Assembly: GCF_003602095.1 (NCBI RefSeq)
Contig: NZ_RAHH01000007.1
Coordinates: 155,395 to 219,394 of the forward strand
DNA: 64,000 nucleotides
Source of the DNA: Rahnella woolbedingensis
GTDB taxonomy: Bacteria > Pseudomonadota > Gammaproteobacteria > Enterobacterales > Enterobacteriaceae
Direction of reading: 5' to 3'
Positions within the stretch are counted from its first letter, which is position 1. Every line of letters begins with the position of its first letter. The notes beneath the pieces are model-generated. The model was given only the letters and a program-made list of their open reading frames with translations, did no database searches and was not told where the DNA came from. A program made the translations under genes and the position numbers. This document shows, in pieces, positions 1 through 8,371 of the stretch.

Positions 1-178
1 TGACCCGTTCACTCTTGTTATCTAATGCCTGAATGTCGAAAAGAACCAGCGTCACGGCGTCGGCAATACCGGCGCCCTGCACCACCTGCGTGAGTGTTTC
101 CAGCAGCGATGTCATGGTCTGTTGCAGCAGCAGTGTGCGCGTCAGTTCCAGCAATCCTTTGTGTTTGGTAATGCTCAT
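1..178 (-). CDS. fhlA: FhlA N-terminus (partial, runs off the left edge)
   Basis: Only the first ~59 codons are in the window, read leftwards from an ATG at 178. The start of the protein, with GLLELTRTLLLQQ followed by LLETLTQVV, resembles the E. coli FhlA N-terminus (GLFDITRTLLQQ). FhlA is the sigma-54 activator that senses formate and switches on the hyc, hyp and hydN-fdhF operons. The position directly downstream of hypE matches the hypABCDE-fhlA order of E. coli. In-frame ATGs at 193 and 214 are alternative starts, and none of the three has a strong ribosome site. The GAF, AAA+ and HTH domains lie outside the window, so identity rests on the short match and the context. Confidence 0.72.
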   Translation of the reverse strand, partial: MSITKHKGLLELTRTLLLQQTMTSLLETLTQVVQGAGIADAVTLVLFDIQALDNKSERV

Positions 179-280
179 TGTTGCACTCTGCATAGCGTTA
201 GCTCTGGATAGCATGATTTTTTGAATGAAAGCAGTAGGAAAAATTCTACCTCTTTCGTAGCAACAGGCCCCCTGACGAGA

Positions 281-1303
281 TCAACAAATCCGGGGTAATG
301 GCTCCGCATGGGGCAACATTAGCTGACGTGAAACGCCCAGCGCACCGCGCAGACACACTTGCGGCTGCGCCGTCACTTCGCCGATGGTGGCGGCATCAGC
401 GCCGAGCGGATGGCTGCGCAATATTTTCAGCACCGCATTTTCTTCCTGTGCTGAAACCACCAAAACCAGTTTGCCTTCATTGGCAAAATTGAGTGGTTCC
501 AGCCCGAGCAGCTCGCAAATTCCCCTTACTGCCGGTTTAACCGGTATTGCAGTTTCGTCAATGCAAATCCCGAATCCGCTGGCGGCGCTAAATTCGTGAA
601 GAATGGCATTGACCCCGCCCCGTGTGGCATCGCGCAAGGCGCGGACACCCGACAGTGCGCGCAGCGGGGCGATCATCGGCGCCAGCACGGCGCAGTCACT
701 TTCCACCTCCAGCGTCATTCCCAGCTGTTCGCGAAGATTGAGGATGGTGGCTCCGTGATCGCCCAGCGTGCCGCTGACAATCACTTTGTCACCGGTCTGA
801 ATATGGCTCGCTGCCCAGTGAACATCGGCCGGGATCACCCCGATCCCCGCCGTATTAATAAAGATTTTATCGGCCGCGCCGCGCTGCACCACTTTGGTAT
901 CGCCGGTAACAATGGCAATACCCGCCTCCCGTGCGGTCTGCGCCATCGCATGCACTATCTTTTGCAAATCTTCCAGCGGCAGCCCTTCTTCGAGAATAAA
1001 TCCGCAGGAGAGATAAGCAGGCGTTGCGCCGCTGACCGCCAGATCATTCGCCGTGCCGCACACCGCCAGCTTGCCGATGTTACCGCCGGGGAAAAACACC
1101 GGATCGATGACATAGCTGTCCGTGGTGAATGCCAGCCGGTCGCCCTGCGCACTCAGACTGGCAATCGACAGACGCGCCGCATCTTCGCGCTCGCTGAGCC
1201 ACGGGTTATCGAAAGCGCTGAGGAACAGGCGCTCGATCATCTGCTGCATCGCCCGCCCGCCGCTGCCGTGCGCCATAGTGACGACTTCTTTATATTCGCT
1301 CAT
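281..1303 (-). CDS. hypE: Hydrogenase maturation carbamoyl dehydratase HypE
   Basis: 340 aa, the usual HypE length. HypE dehydrates the thiocarboxamide on its own C-terminal cysteine to thiocyanate, making the cyanide ligands of the [NiFe] hydrogenase iron. The C-terminus ends in PHAEPLPRIC, with the catalytic cysteine as last residue. The N-terminal AHGSGGRAM motif is typical of the PurM-like ATP-binding fold. The start chosen is the ATG of MSEYKEVV at 1303, because it lies 4 bp after the hypD stop; an upstream in-frame ATG at 1381 would sit inside hypD. It is the last gene before fhlA in a tight hypABCDE operon. Confidence 0.95.
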   Translation of the reverse strand: MSEYKEVVTMAHGSGGRAMQQMIERLFLSAFDNPWLSEREDAARLSIASLSAQGDRLAFTTDSYVIDPVFFPGGNIGKLAVCGTANDLAVSGATPAYLSCGFILEEGLPLEDLQKIVHAMAQTAREAGIAIVTGDTKVVQRGAADKIFINTAGIGVIPADVHWAASHIQTGDKVIVSGTLGDHGATILNLREQLGMTLEVESDCAVLAPMIAPLRALSGVRALRDATRGGVNAILHEFSAASGFGICIDETAIPVKPAVRGICELLGLEPLNFANEGKLVLVVSAQEENAVLKILRSHPLGADAATIGEVTAQPQVCLRGALGVSRQLMLPHAEPLPRIC

Positions 1304-1307
1304 CTTG

Positions 1308-2453
1308 CTACGCACCCTCTGTAGTTCTTTGTTGTGCTGCGGTTTCCTGATGCCGGTACTGATACCACGCTGCGCAGGCACCTTCGGAAGACACCATCAG
1401 CGCGCCAAACGCGTTATGCGGCGTGCAACCCGTGCCAAACAGCGGGCACTCATGCGGCTTGCAACGCCCGGTGAGCACTTCGCCGCAGCGGGAACGCGGG
1501 TCATCCGCCACCGGCTGTGCCCGGGGTCTGAAGCGCAATTCCGCATCGAACACTGCGTAAGCCGGGCTCAGGGAAATGCCGGACTCTTTAATAATCCCCA
1601 GCCCGCGCCATTCGCTGCTGCCGGAAAGCGTAAACACGTCGCGCATGGCTTCCTGTGCCAGCAGGTTACCCTCTTGCGGCACCACGCGCCGGTACTGGTT
1701 TTCAGTTTTACACGATGCCTCGCAAACTTGTTCCACCAGCATCAGTACGCTTTGCAGCATATCCAGGGGTTCGAAACCGCTTATCACCAGCGGCTTACCG
1801 AATTCTTTATTGATGAAATAATATGGCGCGATGCCGGTCACCATGCTGACGTGGCCGGGAGCCAGAAACGCATCGATGCGCACATCCTCTTGTTCCAGCA
1901 GACTGCGCAGGGTCGGCATCAGGCTGATGTGCTGGCAGAAGACGGTGAAATTGTTCAGACCTTCACGGCGCGCCTGTTGCAGCGTGACGGCGGTCACCGG
2001 CAACGTGGTTTCAAAACCGAGCGCGAAAAACACCACCTGAGACTGCGGGTTTTCACGCGCCAGTTTCAGCGCATCCAGCGGCGAATAAACCACCCGCACA
2101 TCCGCACCCCGTTCGCGCGCCTGTAACAACGAACCCTGCTTGCCCGGCACCCGCAGCGCATCGCCAAAGGTGCAAAAAATCACCCCGTCATGTGCCGCAA
2201 TTTCACAGCAGGCATCAATTCGCCCCATCGGCAGCACGCACACCGGACACCCCGGGCCGTGGATAAATTCCAGCTGCGGTGGCAACAGTTTATCCAGTCC
2301 GAATTTGAAAATGGCGTGGGTATGACCGCCGCACACTTCCATAATTTGCATCGGTTTTTCTGCGCTGTAAGGCAGATAAGCCGCCCGCTGATGCAGGCGT
2401 TCGATTAATGTTTTCGCCAGTTTCGGATCCCGAAATTCATCAACAAAACGCAT
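1308..2453 (-). CDS. hypD: Hydrogenase maturation factor HypD
   Basis: 381 aa against about 373 in E. coli. HypD is a [4Fe-4S] scaffold that, with HypC, carries the Fe(CN)2CO unit before insertion into the hydrogenase large subunit. Visible signatures are MEVCGGHTHAIFKFGL, GPGCPVCVLP, GHVSMVTG and, near the end, the cysteine-rich CKPHECPLFGTGCTP followed by SSEGACAAW. The ATG at 2453 overlaps the hypC stop by one base, indicating translational coupling. All the conserved cysteines expected for cluster and iron binding appear present. Confidence 0.95.
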   Translation of the reverse strand: MRFVDEFRDPKLAKTLIERLHQRAAYLPYSAEKPMQIMEVCGGHTHAIFKFGLDKLLPPQLEFIHGPGCPVCVLPMGRIDACCEIAAHDGVIFCTFGDALRVPGKQGSLLQARERGADVRVVYSPLDALKLARENPQSQVVFFALGFETTLPVTAVTLQQARREGLNNFTVFCQHISLMPTLRSLLEQEDVRIDAFLAPGHVSMVTGIAPYYFINKEFGKPLVISGFEPLDMLQSVLMLVEQVCEASCKTENQYRRVVPQEGNLLAQEAMRDVFTLSGSSEWRGLGIIKESGISLSPAYAVFDAELRFRPRAQPVADDPRSRCGEVLTGRCKPHECPLFGTGCTPHNAFGALMVSSEGACAAWYQYRHQETAAQQRTTEGA

Positions 2454-2731
2454 TACCTTGATTCTCCCGCACCCAAAAATAATGCGACATCGGCTTCCAC
2501 TTCTTCCATCGCGTGCAGCGCGTCCAGTGTGTCCAGCGCTTCCTGCTCATCGAGGCGGCTCAGGGCAAAACCGACGTGGATTAATACCCAGCAGCCGATC
2601 AGCGCTTCGCGGTCGCCTTCGCACACCAGCGCAATATTGACTTCGCGGCGCAATCCGCAGACCTGCGCCCAGGCATGATCGGGCTGCTGTTCATGCAGCG
2701 CGACAATCTGTCCCGGAATGCCTATACACAT
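2453..2731 (-). CDS. hypC: Hydrogenase maturation chaperone HypC
   Basis: 92 aa small chaperone of the HypC/HupF family. The protein starts [10 protein letters not shown], with the essential Cys2 that binds the iron complex and the cysteine of the large-subunit precursor. The start at 2731 is chosen because the family begins MC; an upstream ATG at 2758 would add nine unlikely residues. The start overlaps the end of hypB by 10 bases. HypC works with HypD on the Fe(CN)2CO group and presents it to pre-HycE. Confidence 0.94.
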   Translation of the reverse strand: MCIGIPGQIVALHEQQPDHAWAQVCGLRREVNIALVCEGDREALIGCWVLIHVGFALSRLDEQEALDTLDALHAMEEVEADVALFLGAGESR

Positions 2732-3516
2732 CGTTGCTGCTCCAGCCAGAGCAGCCACTGATCCATCCCTTCACCCGTCGTGGCTGAAAGCTGGATCACT
2801 TCAATCTGCGGATTCACCTGACGCGCATTGGCGATACAGGTTTCGACATCAAAACTGACGTAAGGCAGCAGATCGATCTTATTAAGGATCATCAGGCGGG
2901 ACGCGGCAAACATATGCGGATATTTAAGCGGTTTGTCTTCACCTTCAGTCACCGACAGCACCGCAACTTTATGCAGTTCGCCGAGATCAAAGCTGGCCGG
3001 ACACACCAGATTGCCGACGTTTTCGATAAACAGCAGGCTGTTATTGTTTGGCAATAACTGATGCAGCGCATCGTGAACCATTTGCGCGTCCAGATGGCAG
3101 CCTTTACCGGTATTAACCTGAATAGCCGGAACGCCGGTGGCGCGGATCCGGTCGGCATCGTTGGTGGTTTGCTGATCGCCTTCAATCACCGCGCAGTCGA
3201 AATACGGAGCCAGCCGGGTCAGGGTGCTGGTCAGTAAAGTGGTTTTGCCGGAACCGGGGCTGGACACCAGATTCAGCGCCAGAATACCCGCCGTAGCAAA
3301 GTGCTCGCGGTTGTGGGCGGCAATATGATTATTTTTCGCCAGCACGTCCATTTCGATATCCACCAGACGACGCGCCGCAAACGGCAGGCCGTGGGAATGC
3401 GCGTGTGAATGGTCATGGGAATGATCGTGGGAATGTTCATGAGAATGATGAGTGTGCTCGCTGCTGACGCCTTCGATACGAAGTTCGCCGCTGGCACAAC
3501 CACAGGTACTGCACAT
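2722..3516 (-). CDS. hypB: Nickel-inserting GTPase HypB, His-rich N-terminus
   Basis: 264 aa SIMIBI-class GTPase that delivers nickel to the hydrogenase large subunit together with HypA. The N-terminus [10 protein letters not shown] carries the CxxCGC high-affinity nickel motif. Residues 21-42 hold 12 histidines in an alternating pattern, a nickel-storage-like tract that E. coli HypB lacks. The P-loop [11 protein letters not shown] lies near residues 85-95, followed by EGDQQT, the metal site around KGCHLDAQM, and NKIDLLPY for guanine recognition. The start is placed at the ATG of MCSTCG rather than six codons upstream, by family comparison. Confidence 0.95.
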   Translation of the reverse strand: MCSTCGCASGELRIEGVSSEHTHHSHEHSHDHSHDHSHAHSHGLPFAARRLVDIEMDVLAKNNHIAAHNREHFATAGILALNLVSSPGSGKTTLLTSTLTRLAPYFDCAVIEGDQQTTNDADRIRATGVPAIQVNTGKGCHLDAQMVHDALHQLLPNNNSLLFIENVGNLVCPASFDLGELHKVAVLSVTEGEDKPLKYPHMFAASRLMILNKIDLLPYVSFDVETCIANARQVNPQIEVIQLSATTGEGMDQWLLWLEQQRCV

Positions 3517-3546
3517 AGGTTTCTCCCCGGACATAACGAATGCCCG

Positions 3547-3891
3547 TTATTCGATTTCGATACGTTTAATTTTCATGCCGTCACCGGCAATCACCCGCAA
3601 ATCCCGTCCGCCACACTGCGGGCAAATCAGCACGTTCGGGCTGAACAGCGCGATATCCTGCTGACAGGTGCGGCACCAGCTTTCTGCCGCCGGTGTTTCC
3701 AGATGCAACTCGCATCCCTGCGCCAGCGTTTCGCGACACGCCAGTTCAAAACAAAACTGCACAGCTTCCGGCTCGACGCAGGAAAACGCGCCAATTTCCA
3801 TCCACACCGCCGTAATTTTCCGCGCATTATTTTGCCGCCCGAACTGTTCCATTATTCCCACGGCATTTTGGCATAACGTAATTTCATGCAT
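3547..3891 (-). CDS. hypA: Hydrogenase nickel metallochaperone HypA
   Basis: 114 aa. It starts MHEITLCQNAV, with the nickel-binding Met1-His2, and has a zinc site formed by two CxxC pairs (WCRTC and ICPQC). HypA hands nickel to the large subunit with HypB. The start at 3891 is fixed by a very strong ribosome site (GGGAGGGG) just upstream and by the MHE N-terminus; the longer reading frame to 4011 has no such support. It is the first gene of hypABCDE, transcribed leftwards from the sigma-54-like promoter at 3930-3944. Confidence 0.94.
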   Translation of the reverse strand: MHEITLCQNAVGIMEQFGRQNNARKITAVWMEIGAFSCVEPEAVQFCFELACRETLAQGCELHLETPAAESWCRTCQQDIALFSPNVLICPQCGGRDLRVIAGDGMKIKRIEIE

Positions 3892-3929
3892 TATTTCCCC
3901 TCCCTCAGGAGAACAATCAAAATAAGATT

Positions 3930-3944
3930 GCAATATTGATGCCA
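3930..3944 (-). promoter_or_regulatory. Sigma-54 promoter for hypABCDE
   Basis: Read on the minus strand the sequence is TGGCATCAATATTGC. The GG and GC elements have the exact -24/-12 spacing of sigma-54 promoters, and TTGC matches the -12 consensus. The predicted transcript start is about 12 bases downstream, roughly 25 bases before hypA and ahead of its ribosome site. E. coli hypA is transcribed from a sigma-54 promoter under FhlA, so this fits known biology. Confidence 0.8.
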
Positions 3945-4005
3945 GAAATTTCGACACGACTTTAATTACGCAATACAGGCTGTGAAAAAACAGGCAAATA
4001 TTGCC

Positions 4006-4019
4006 CGACATAATTGTCG
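4006..4019. promoter_or_regulatory. Putative FhlA site 1 (hypA-hycA intergenic)
   Basis: Inverted repeat CGACATAATTGTCG with arms CGACA/TGTCG, followed by AAAT. Near-identical copies occur at 4763-4776 and 12410-12423. This copy ends about 110 bp upstream of the hycA sigma-54 promoter, a typical enhancer distance. Assignment to FhlA is an inference from position and recurrence. The rest of the 312-bp divergent region holds further partial TTTCGACA and CGACATGTC elements, but no gene. Confidence 0.6.
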
Positions 4020-4128
4020 AAATAAGGTGTCATCGACATGTCATTTATTGACTCCGCAAATATGCACCTCAGGCCTTAAATCACCCAACTCATTAATTCA
4101 AAAGCATTTATCAGAATAAATCCGAAAC

Positions 4129-4143
4129 TGGCACGCTTTATGC
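4129..4143 (+). promoter_or_regulatory. Sigma-54 promoter for hycABCDEFGHI
   Basis: TGGCACGCTTTATGC matches the -24/-12 sigma-54 pattern with correct GG to GC spacing. The 17 bases AACTGGCACGCTTTATG recur exactly upstream of hydN. The predicted start lies near 4155, about 50 bp before hycA. Confidence 0.85.
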
Positions 4144-4203
4144 CAACAGAGAGTCATGCGCCGTATTTTCGTCGTCACCCGACATATCAATTAACAACGG
4201 ATA

Positions 4204-4680
4204 ATGAACATGAGCACTCTCAGCGAACTGACCACCAAAGCCGACTATATCGCCAGCAAAAATAGCCAGATGAAATCACAGTGGCATACCTATCAGAACA
4301 GCCTGATCCAGGCCGTAACCACGTCAAATAAAAAGATAAATCATGAATTTAACTGTGGTGAAGAACAGGACATCCGCTTTGTGCTGTTCAATCATTTTGT
4401 GGTGAGCATTCATCAGGGAGATGACTTTTACAGCCAGGACATCATCTACAGCCTGAACATGGCGCAAGGCCAGGAAGAGGCGGATTTCAGAGCCTTCGCA
4501 CAGGCCAGATTGAGTGAAGAAGGCCGCGTGGACGGCACTGTCGACATCCACGATAAGAACGCCGTGCTGGAACATTACCTGAATAAGATTTCCGCTATTT
4601 ATCAGTGTCTGTTTGATTCCCTGCACAGTAATCAGCCGGTTCACCCGCAATTAGAAAAATTACTCCGCCACGCCGGATAA
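4204..4680 (+). CDS. hycA: Formate hydrogenlyase regulatory protein HycA
   Basis: 158 aa, similar in length to E. coli HycA (153 aa) and sharing stretches such as KADYIA, SQWHTYQNSLIQ, VLFNHF and VLEHYLNKI. In E. coli HycA opposes FhlA-dependent activation and so limits FHL expression. It is the first gene after the hyc sigma-54 promoter and is separated from hycB by 152 bp that contain regulatory repeats. A second ATG two codons in (4210) is an alternative start. No recognised DNA-binding motif is visible, in keeping with a role through FhlA. Confidence 0.88.
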   Translation: MNMSTLSELTTKADYIASKNSQMKSQWHTYQNSLIQAVTTSNKKINHEFNCGEEQDIRFVLFNHFVVSIHQGDDFYSQDIIYSLNMAQGQEEADFRAFAQARLSEEGRVDGTVDIHDKNAVLEHYLNKISAIYQCLFDSLHSNQPVHPQLEKLLRHAG

Positions 4681-4692
4681 AAAACCAAAAAT

Positions 4693-4719
4693 ATTATTTC
4701 CTTGTCGGATGGAAATAAT
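4693..4719 (+). other. Stem-loop after hycA
   Basis: ATTATTTCC and GGAAATAAT form 9-bp arms around a 9-base loop just after the hycA stop. There is no strong T-run, so it looks more like an mRNA processing, stability or attenuation element between hycA and hycB than a full terminator. Confidence 0.45.
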
Positions 4720-4762
4720 CGTTTAACCGGATGCATTGGCCGTTTTTAAACGGACCCGATGC

Positions 4763-4776
4763 TGACATAAATGTCG
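4763..4776. promoter_or_regulatory. Putative FhlA site 2 (hycA-hycB intergenic)
   Basis: TGACATAAATGTCG differs from site 1 at two of 14 positions. E. coli has an FhlA-binding site at the same place, between hycA and hycB, which supports the assignment. Confidence 0.55.
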
Positions 4777-4796
4777 AAATGTCAATTTAAGTGCCG

Positions 4797-4818
4797 ATTT
4801 CGTCACCTTTGACGAAAT
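4797..4818. promoter_or_regulatory. Perfect inverted repeat before hycB
   Basis: ATTTCGTC and GACGAAAT are perfect 8-bp arms separated by six bases. The repeat ends immediately upstream of the hycB ribosome site. The ATTTCG/CGAAAT half-sites resemble the FhlA recognition element described for E. coli. In RNA it could also fold just ahead of the hycB ribosome site. Confidence 0.55.
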
Positions 4819-4832
4819 ACCAAGGAGACTTC

Positions 4833-5459
4833 ATGCGCAATATGGCCGCCATGAATCAGTATGTGATCGCGGACCCCAAACTTTGTATTGGCTGCAATAC
4901 CTGCATGGCGAGCTGTTCGCAGGAACACCAGTTGCAAGGTCTGCAATCCGCGCCCCGTTTGCAGGTGATGCGTAACCGGCTGGATTCCGCGCCGGTGATG
5001 TGTCACCAGTGTGAAGACGCGCCTTGTGCGCAGGTTTGTCCGGTGAACGCCATCACCCGTGAAAATGACGCGATTCATCTTAACGAGAGTCTGTGTGTGA
5101 GCTGCAAGCTATGCGGCATCGCCTGCCCGTTCGGGGCGATTACGTTTTCCGCCAGTACCCCGCTGGATATTCCGCGCGACTGTAATACCTCCAAAGCGCT
5201 GCCCGCACCACGTGCGCCGCGTGCCGTCAGTCCGTTTCTCGACTGCGTGCCGGGGCTGCGCGCCGTGGCGGTGAAATGCGATTTATGCAGCTTCAGCCCT
5301 GAAGGTCCGGCCTGCATTAAAACCTGCCCGACGCAGGCCATCACACTGGTTACCGCCAGTCTGGCTGAATATTCCAGTCAGCAAAAACGTCTCAATGCCA
5401 TGAACGTTTTTCCCGCCGGACTGGCCTCACTGAATGCCCCAGATACGGAGGCTAAATAA
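4833..5459 (+). CDS. hycB: FHL electron-transfer subunit HycB (4Fe-4S)
   Basis: 208 aa ferredoxin-like subunit that carries electrons from FdhF to the hydrogenase arm. Four cysteine clusters are visible: CIGCNTCMASC, CHQCEDAPCAQVC, CVSCKLCGIAC and CDLCSFSPEGPACIKTC, enough for four [4Fe-4S] centres. The start at 4833 is chosen because AAGGAG sits six bases before it; the upstream ATG at 4791 has no ribosome site and would overlap the inverted repeat. The stop overlaps the hycC start by one base. Confidence 0.95.
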   Translation: MRNMAAMNQYVIADPKLCIGCNTCMASCSQEHQLQGLQSAPRLQVMRNRLDSAPVMCHQCEDAPCAQVCPVNAITRENDAIHLNESLCVSCKLCGIACPFGAITFSASTPLDIPRDCNTSKALPAPRAPRAVSPFLDCVPGLRAVAVKCDLCSFSPEGPACIKTCPTQAITLVTASLAEYSSQQKRLNAMNVFPAGLASLNAPDTEAK

Positions 5460-7363
5460 TGACGACTTTATTTTCCGGTGAACCGGCGTCGTTACTGGCG
5501 CTGGCGCTGCTGGTCTGGGTGCTGAGCGGCATTGGCGGCTGGATCCTGGCCGCTATGGCGAAAGTCAGCAGCCTGATTTTTGGCGCAGGCGGCATGGTCG
5601 CTGCATTGTGCGTCATCGTTGCCGCGTTACAGATAATGCATGGCGGTGCGGCGGTTCAGGCCGTGCTGCCGGTTCTGCCCTTTCACGCAGAACTGAGTGC
5701 TCTGAATGGGTTAATCCTGCTGGCGATGTCCGTCACTGCGGCCATCAGCAGCCTGTACGCCTGCGCGTGGCTGGCGAATGTCGGTGCGCGCAAGCGTGCC
5801 CGCACCGGTCTGATGTGCAATCTGCTGATGGCTGCACTGACGGCGGCGGCGATTTCGGCCAGCGCCGTAGAACTTATCCTGATGATGGAAATGGCCGCCC
5901 TGTGCGCCTATTTCATGATTGTGCAGGCCGATGATGTGAAAAGCCGCCGCGCGGGTCTGAACCAGTTCTTATCTGGCCGCGCCGGAACGCTGTGTCTGAT
6001 CCTGGCCTTCGCCCTGTTGCATCACGCCAGCGGCAGCGTGAATTTTGAGGTGCTGCGCCACGTGACCTTCACGCCGGGCATTAAATCGGTGGCGTTCCTG
6101 CTGGCGCTGGCCGGTTTCGGGCTGTACGCCGGGATTATCCCGCTGCACGCCTGGGTGCCGCAGTCTCACTCCAGCGCGCCCGCTCACGCCGCCGCCCTGT
6201 TCTCTTCCGCGCTGATGAAAATCGGCATTATCGGCATCATAAAAGTCGGTCTGGATCTGCTGGGCGCACCGCCACTCTGGTGGGGCCTGATGGTATTGCT
6301 TCTGGCTGTCCTGACCGCATTTATCGGCGGGCTGTATGCCCTGATGGAACACGACATCCGCCGCCTGCTGGCCTATCACACGCTTGAAAACGTCGGGATT
6401 ATCCTGCTCGGCGTCGGCGGCGCAATGACCGGCGTGGCGCTGAATTTGCCGGTGCTGGCTTCGCTCGCGCTGCTGGCGAGCCTGTTTCATCTGTTCAATC
6501 ACGGACTGTTTAAAACGGCGCTGTTTCTCGGTGCCGGTGAAATTGAAATGCAGACCGGCATTAAGGATATGGAAAAACTCGGCGGCATCGCCCGTCTGAT
6601 GCCGTGGACAGCGGGTGCCATGCTGATTGCGCTGATGTCGATGGCCGCGCTGCCGCCATTAAACGGTTTCGCCAGCGAATGGCTGCTCTATCAGTCACTG
6701 TTCCAGCTGAGCACCAGCCATGTCTTTATCGCCCGCCTGATGGGGCCGCTGCTGGCGGTCGGTCTGGCCCTGACCGGCGCACTGGCGCTGATGTGTATTG
6801 CCAAAGTGTTTGGCGTCACTTTCCTTGGCACACCGCGCAGTATGGCCGCCGCAGATGCCACACCGGCGCCGCTGGCGATGACATTTAGCACCGTGTTGCT
6901 GGCGCTGCTGTGCGTGATTTCCGGCGTTGCCTCGCCGTGGATTATTCCGCAATTCTCCGCCGTCGCCGCCTCGGTACTGAACACACCGGTTCTGCCGGCT
7001 GCACAGCATGGCGTGGCGTTTTCCCCGACGTCTGCGGTTTCTGCGCCGATGGTAGCCATTTTACTGCTGGCGATGCCTTTAGTGCCGTGGCTTATCGCCG
7101 TGGTTCTGCGCGGTGCGCGGCTGCCAAACCGTTCGCGTGGCGATGCCTGGGCCTGTGGTTACGCCCATTCCGCCGACATGGTGGTGACGGCAACCGGCTT
7201 CGCCCAGCCACTGCGCGTGATGTTCGCCCCGCTTTACCGTCTGCGCATCCATGCAACACCGGCGTCACTGGTCAGCACCCTGCACCGTGGCTGGCTGGGG
7301 GCTTTCTGCCGTCGTCTGGCGTTCATCGAACTGGCCGTATTACTGGTCGTGGCTTTTGCCTGA
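5459..7363 (+). CDS. hycC: FHL membrane subunit HycC
   Basis: 634 aa, slightly longer than E. coli HycC (about 608). It is an NuoL/M/N-type antiporter-like integral membrane protein with about 14-16 hydrophobic segments along its whole length. Conserved features include the VPQSHSSAPAHAAALFSSALMK-type block near residues 235-255 and a later [19 protein letters not shown] block. It anchors the hydrogenase arm in the inner membrane and may take part in ion movement. Translation is coupled to hycB by a one-base overlap. Confidence 0.94.
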   Translation: MTTLFSGEPASLLALALLVWVLSGIGGWILAAMAKVSSLIFGAGGMVAALCVIVAALQIMHGGAAVQAVLPVLPFHAELSALNGLILLAMSVTAAISSLYACAWLANVGARKRARTGLMCNLLMAALTAAAISASAVELILMMEMAALCAYFMIVQADDVKSRRAGLNQFLSGRAGTLCLILAFALLHHASGSVNFEVLRHVTFTPGIKSVAFLLALAGFGLYAGIIPLHAWVPQSHSSAPAHAAALFSSALMKIGIIGIIKVGLDLLGAPPLWWGLMVLLLAVLTAFIGGLYALMEHDIRRLLAYHTLENVGIILLGVGGAMTGVALNLPVLASLALLASLFHLFNHGLFKTALFLGAGEIEMQTGIKDMEKLGGIARLMPWTAGAMLIALMSMAALPPLNGFASEWLLYQSLFQLSTSHVFIARLMGPLLAVGLALTGALALMCIAKVFGVTFLGTPRSMAAADATPAPLAMTFSTVLLALLCVISGVASPWIIPQFSAVAASVLNTPVLPAAQHGVAFSPTSAVSAPMVAILLLAMPLVPWLIAVVLRGARLPNRSRGDAWACGYAHSADMVVTATGFAQPLRVMFAPLYRLRIHATPASLVSTLHRGWLGAFCRRLAFIELAVLLVVAFA

Positions 7364-7373
7364 GGAACTGACT

Positions 7374-8327
7374 ATGAACTTCCCTTCCCTGCTTGCCGGT
7401 TCGCTGTGGCCGCTGGCGCTTGTCCAGGCGGTGGCATTGCTGGCTGTCGCTCCGTTGTTTGCCGGATTCAGCCGCGTGATGCGTGCGCGGATGCACAACC
7501 GGCGCGGTCCCGGCGTATTACAGGAATACCGTGATATCGCCAAATTACTCCAGCGACAAAGCGTCGCGCCCGCAGCGGCAGGCATGGCGTTTCGCAGTAT
7601 GCCGTATCTGCTGACCGGCGGTTTGCTGGTGATCGCTACCGCTTTGCCGGTGGTGACGCTGGCGTCGCCGATGGGCGCAGCGGGCGACCTGATCACCATT
7701 ATCTATCTGTTTGCCGTGGTGCGTTTTGTCTTTGCCATCGCCGGACTCGACACCGGCAGCACGTTCACCGGTATCGGCGCCAGCCGTGAAGCCGTTCTCG
7801 GCGTACTGGTTGAGCCGATTCTGCTGCTCGGCCTGTGGGTAGCGGCGCTGGTCGCCGGTTCCACTTCGCTCGGCGCGATTACGGCGCGGGTGCTGCACTG
7901 GCCGCTGTCCTCTTCCTTAACCCTGGTGCTGGCCGGACTGGCCTGCGCGTTTGCGACGTATATCGAAATGGGCAAATTGCCGTTTGATATGGCCGAAGCC
8001 GAGCAGGAATTACAGGAAGGCCCGCTGACCGAATATTCCGGTGCCGCGCTGGGCATACTGAAAATCGGCATCAGCCTGAAACAGCTGGTGGTGTTGCAGT
8101 TGTTTCTCGGCCTGTTTTTCCCGTTCGGTATGGCCGGGCACCTGACACCGCTGGCGCTGCTGACCGCCGTGATCGTCTGTCTGCTGAAACTGCTGATCGC
8201 CGTTTTTGTGGTTGCGCTCATCGAAAACAGCGTCGCCCGTCTGCGCTTTCTTAAAACCTCCCGCACCACCTGGGCGGGGTTCGGTCTGGCGTTTCTGGCG
8301 CTGGTTTCCTGGCTGGTCGCAGGCTGA
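7374..8327 (+). CDS. hycD: FHL membrane subunit HycD
   Basis: 317 aa, NuoH-like (complex I subunit 1) membrane protein, against 307 aa in E. coli. It has about eight membrane segments and the conserved cytoplasmic motifs RRGPGVLQEYRDIAKLL and EMGKLPFDMAEAEQELQEGP, the latter matching the quinone-site loop of NuoH homologues. The start at 7374 follows a TGAGGA ribosome site shared with the hycC stop; the longer frame beginning at 7251 lies inside hycC. It links HycC to the hydrophilic hydrogenase subunits. Confidence 0.94.
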   Translation: MNFPSLLAGSLWPLALVQAVALLAVAPLFAGFSRVMRARMHNRRGPGVLQEYRDIAKLLQRQSVAPAAAGMAFRSMPYLLTGGLLVIATALPVVTLASPMGAAGDLITIIYLFAVVRFVFAIAGLDTGSTFTGIGASREAVLGVLVEPILLLGLWVAALVAGSTSLGAITARVLHWPLSSSLTLVLAGLACAFATYIEMGKLPFDMAEAEQELQEGPLTEYSGAALGILKIGISLKQLVVLQLFLGLFFPFGMAGHLTPLALLTAVIVCLLKLLIAVFVVALIENSVARLRFLKTSRTTWAGFGLAFLALVSWLVAG

Positions 8328-8344
8328 CCTGACATTTTTCTTAT

Positions 8345-8358
8345 CCCGCCACGGCGGG
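8345..8358 (+). other. Short GC hairpin before hycE
   Basis: CCCGCC-AC-GGCGGG forms a compact hairpin in the 44-bp gap between hycD and hycE, immediately ahead of the hycE ribosome site (GAAGAGG). It has no T-run, so an mRNA-stability or translation-tuning role is more likely than termination. Confidence 0.4.
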
Positions 8359-8371
8359 AAGAGGCTTTGCA

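Noticed and set aside
596..2126. Long plus-strand reading frames opposite hypE and hypD
   Set aside because: They lie entirely antisense to conserved hyp genes, have Arg/His-rich low-complexity translations and no ribosome site.
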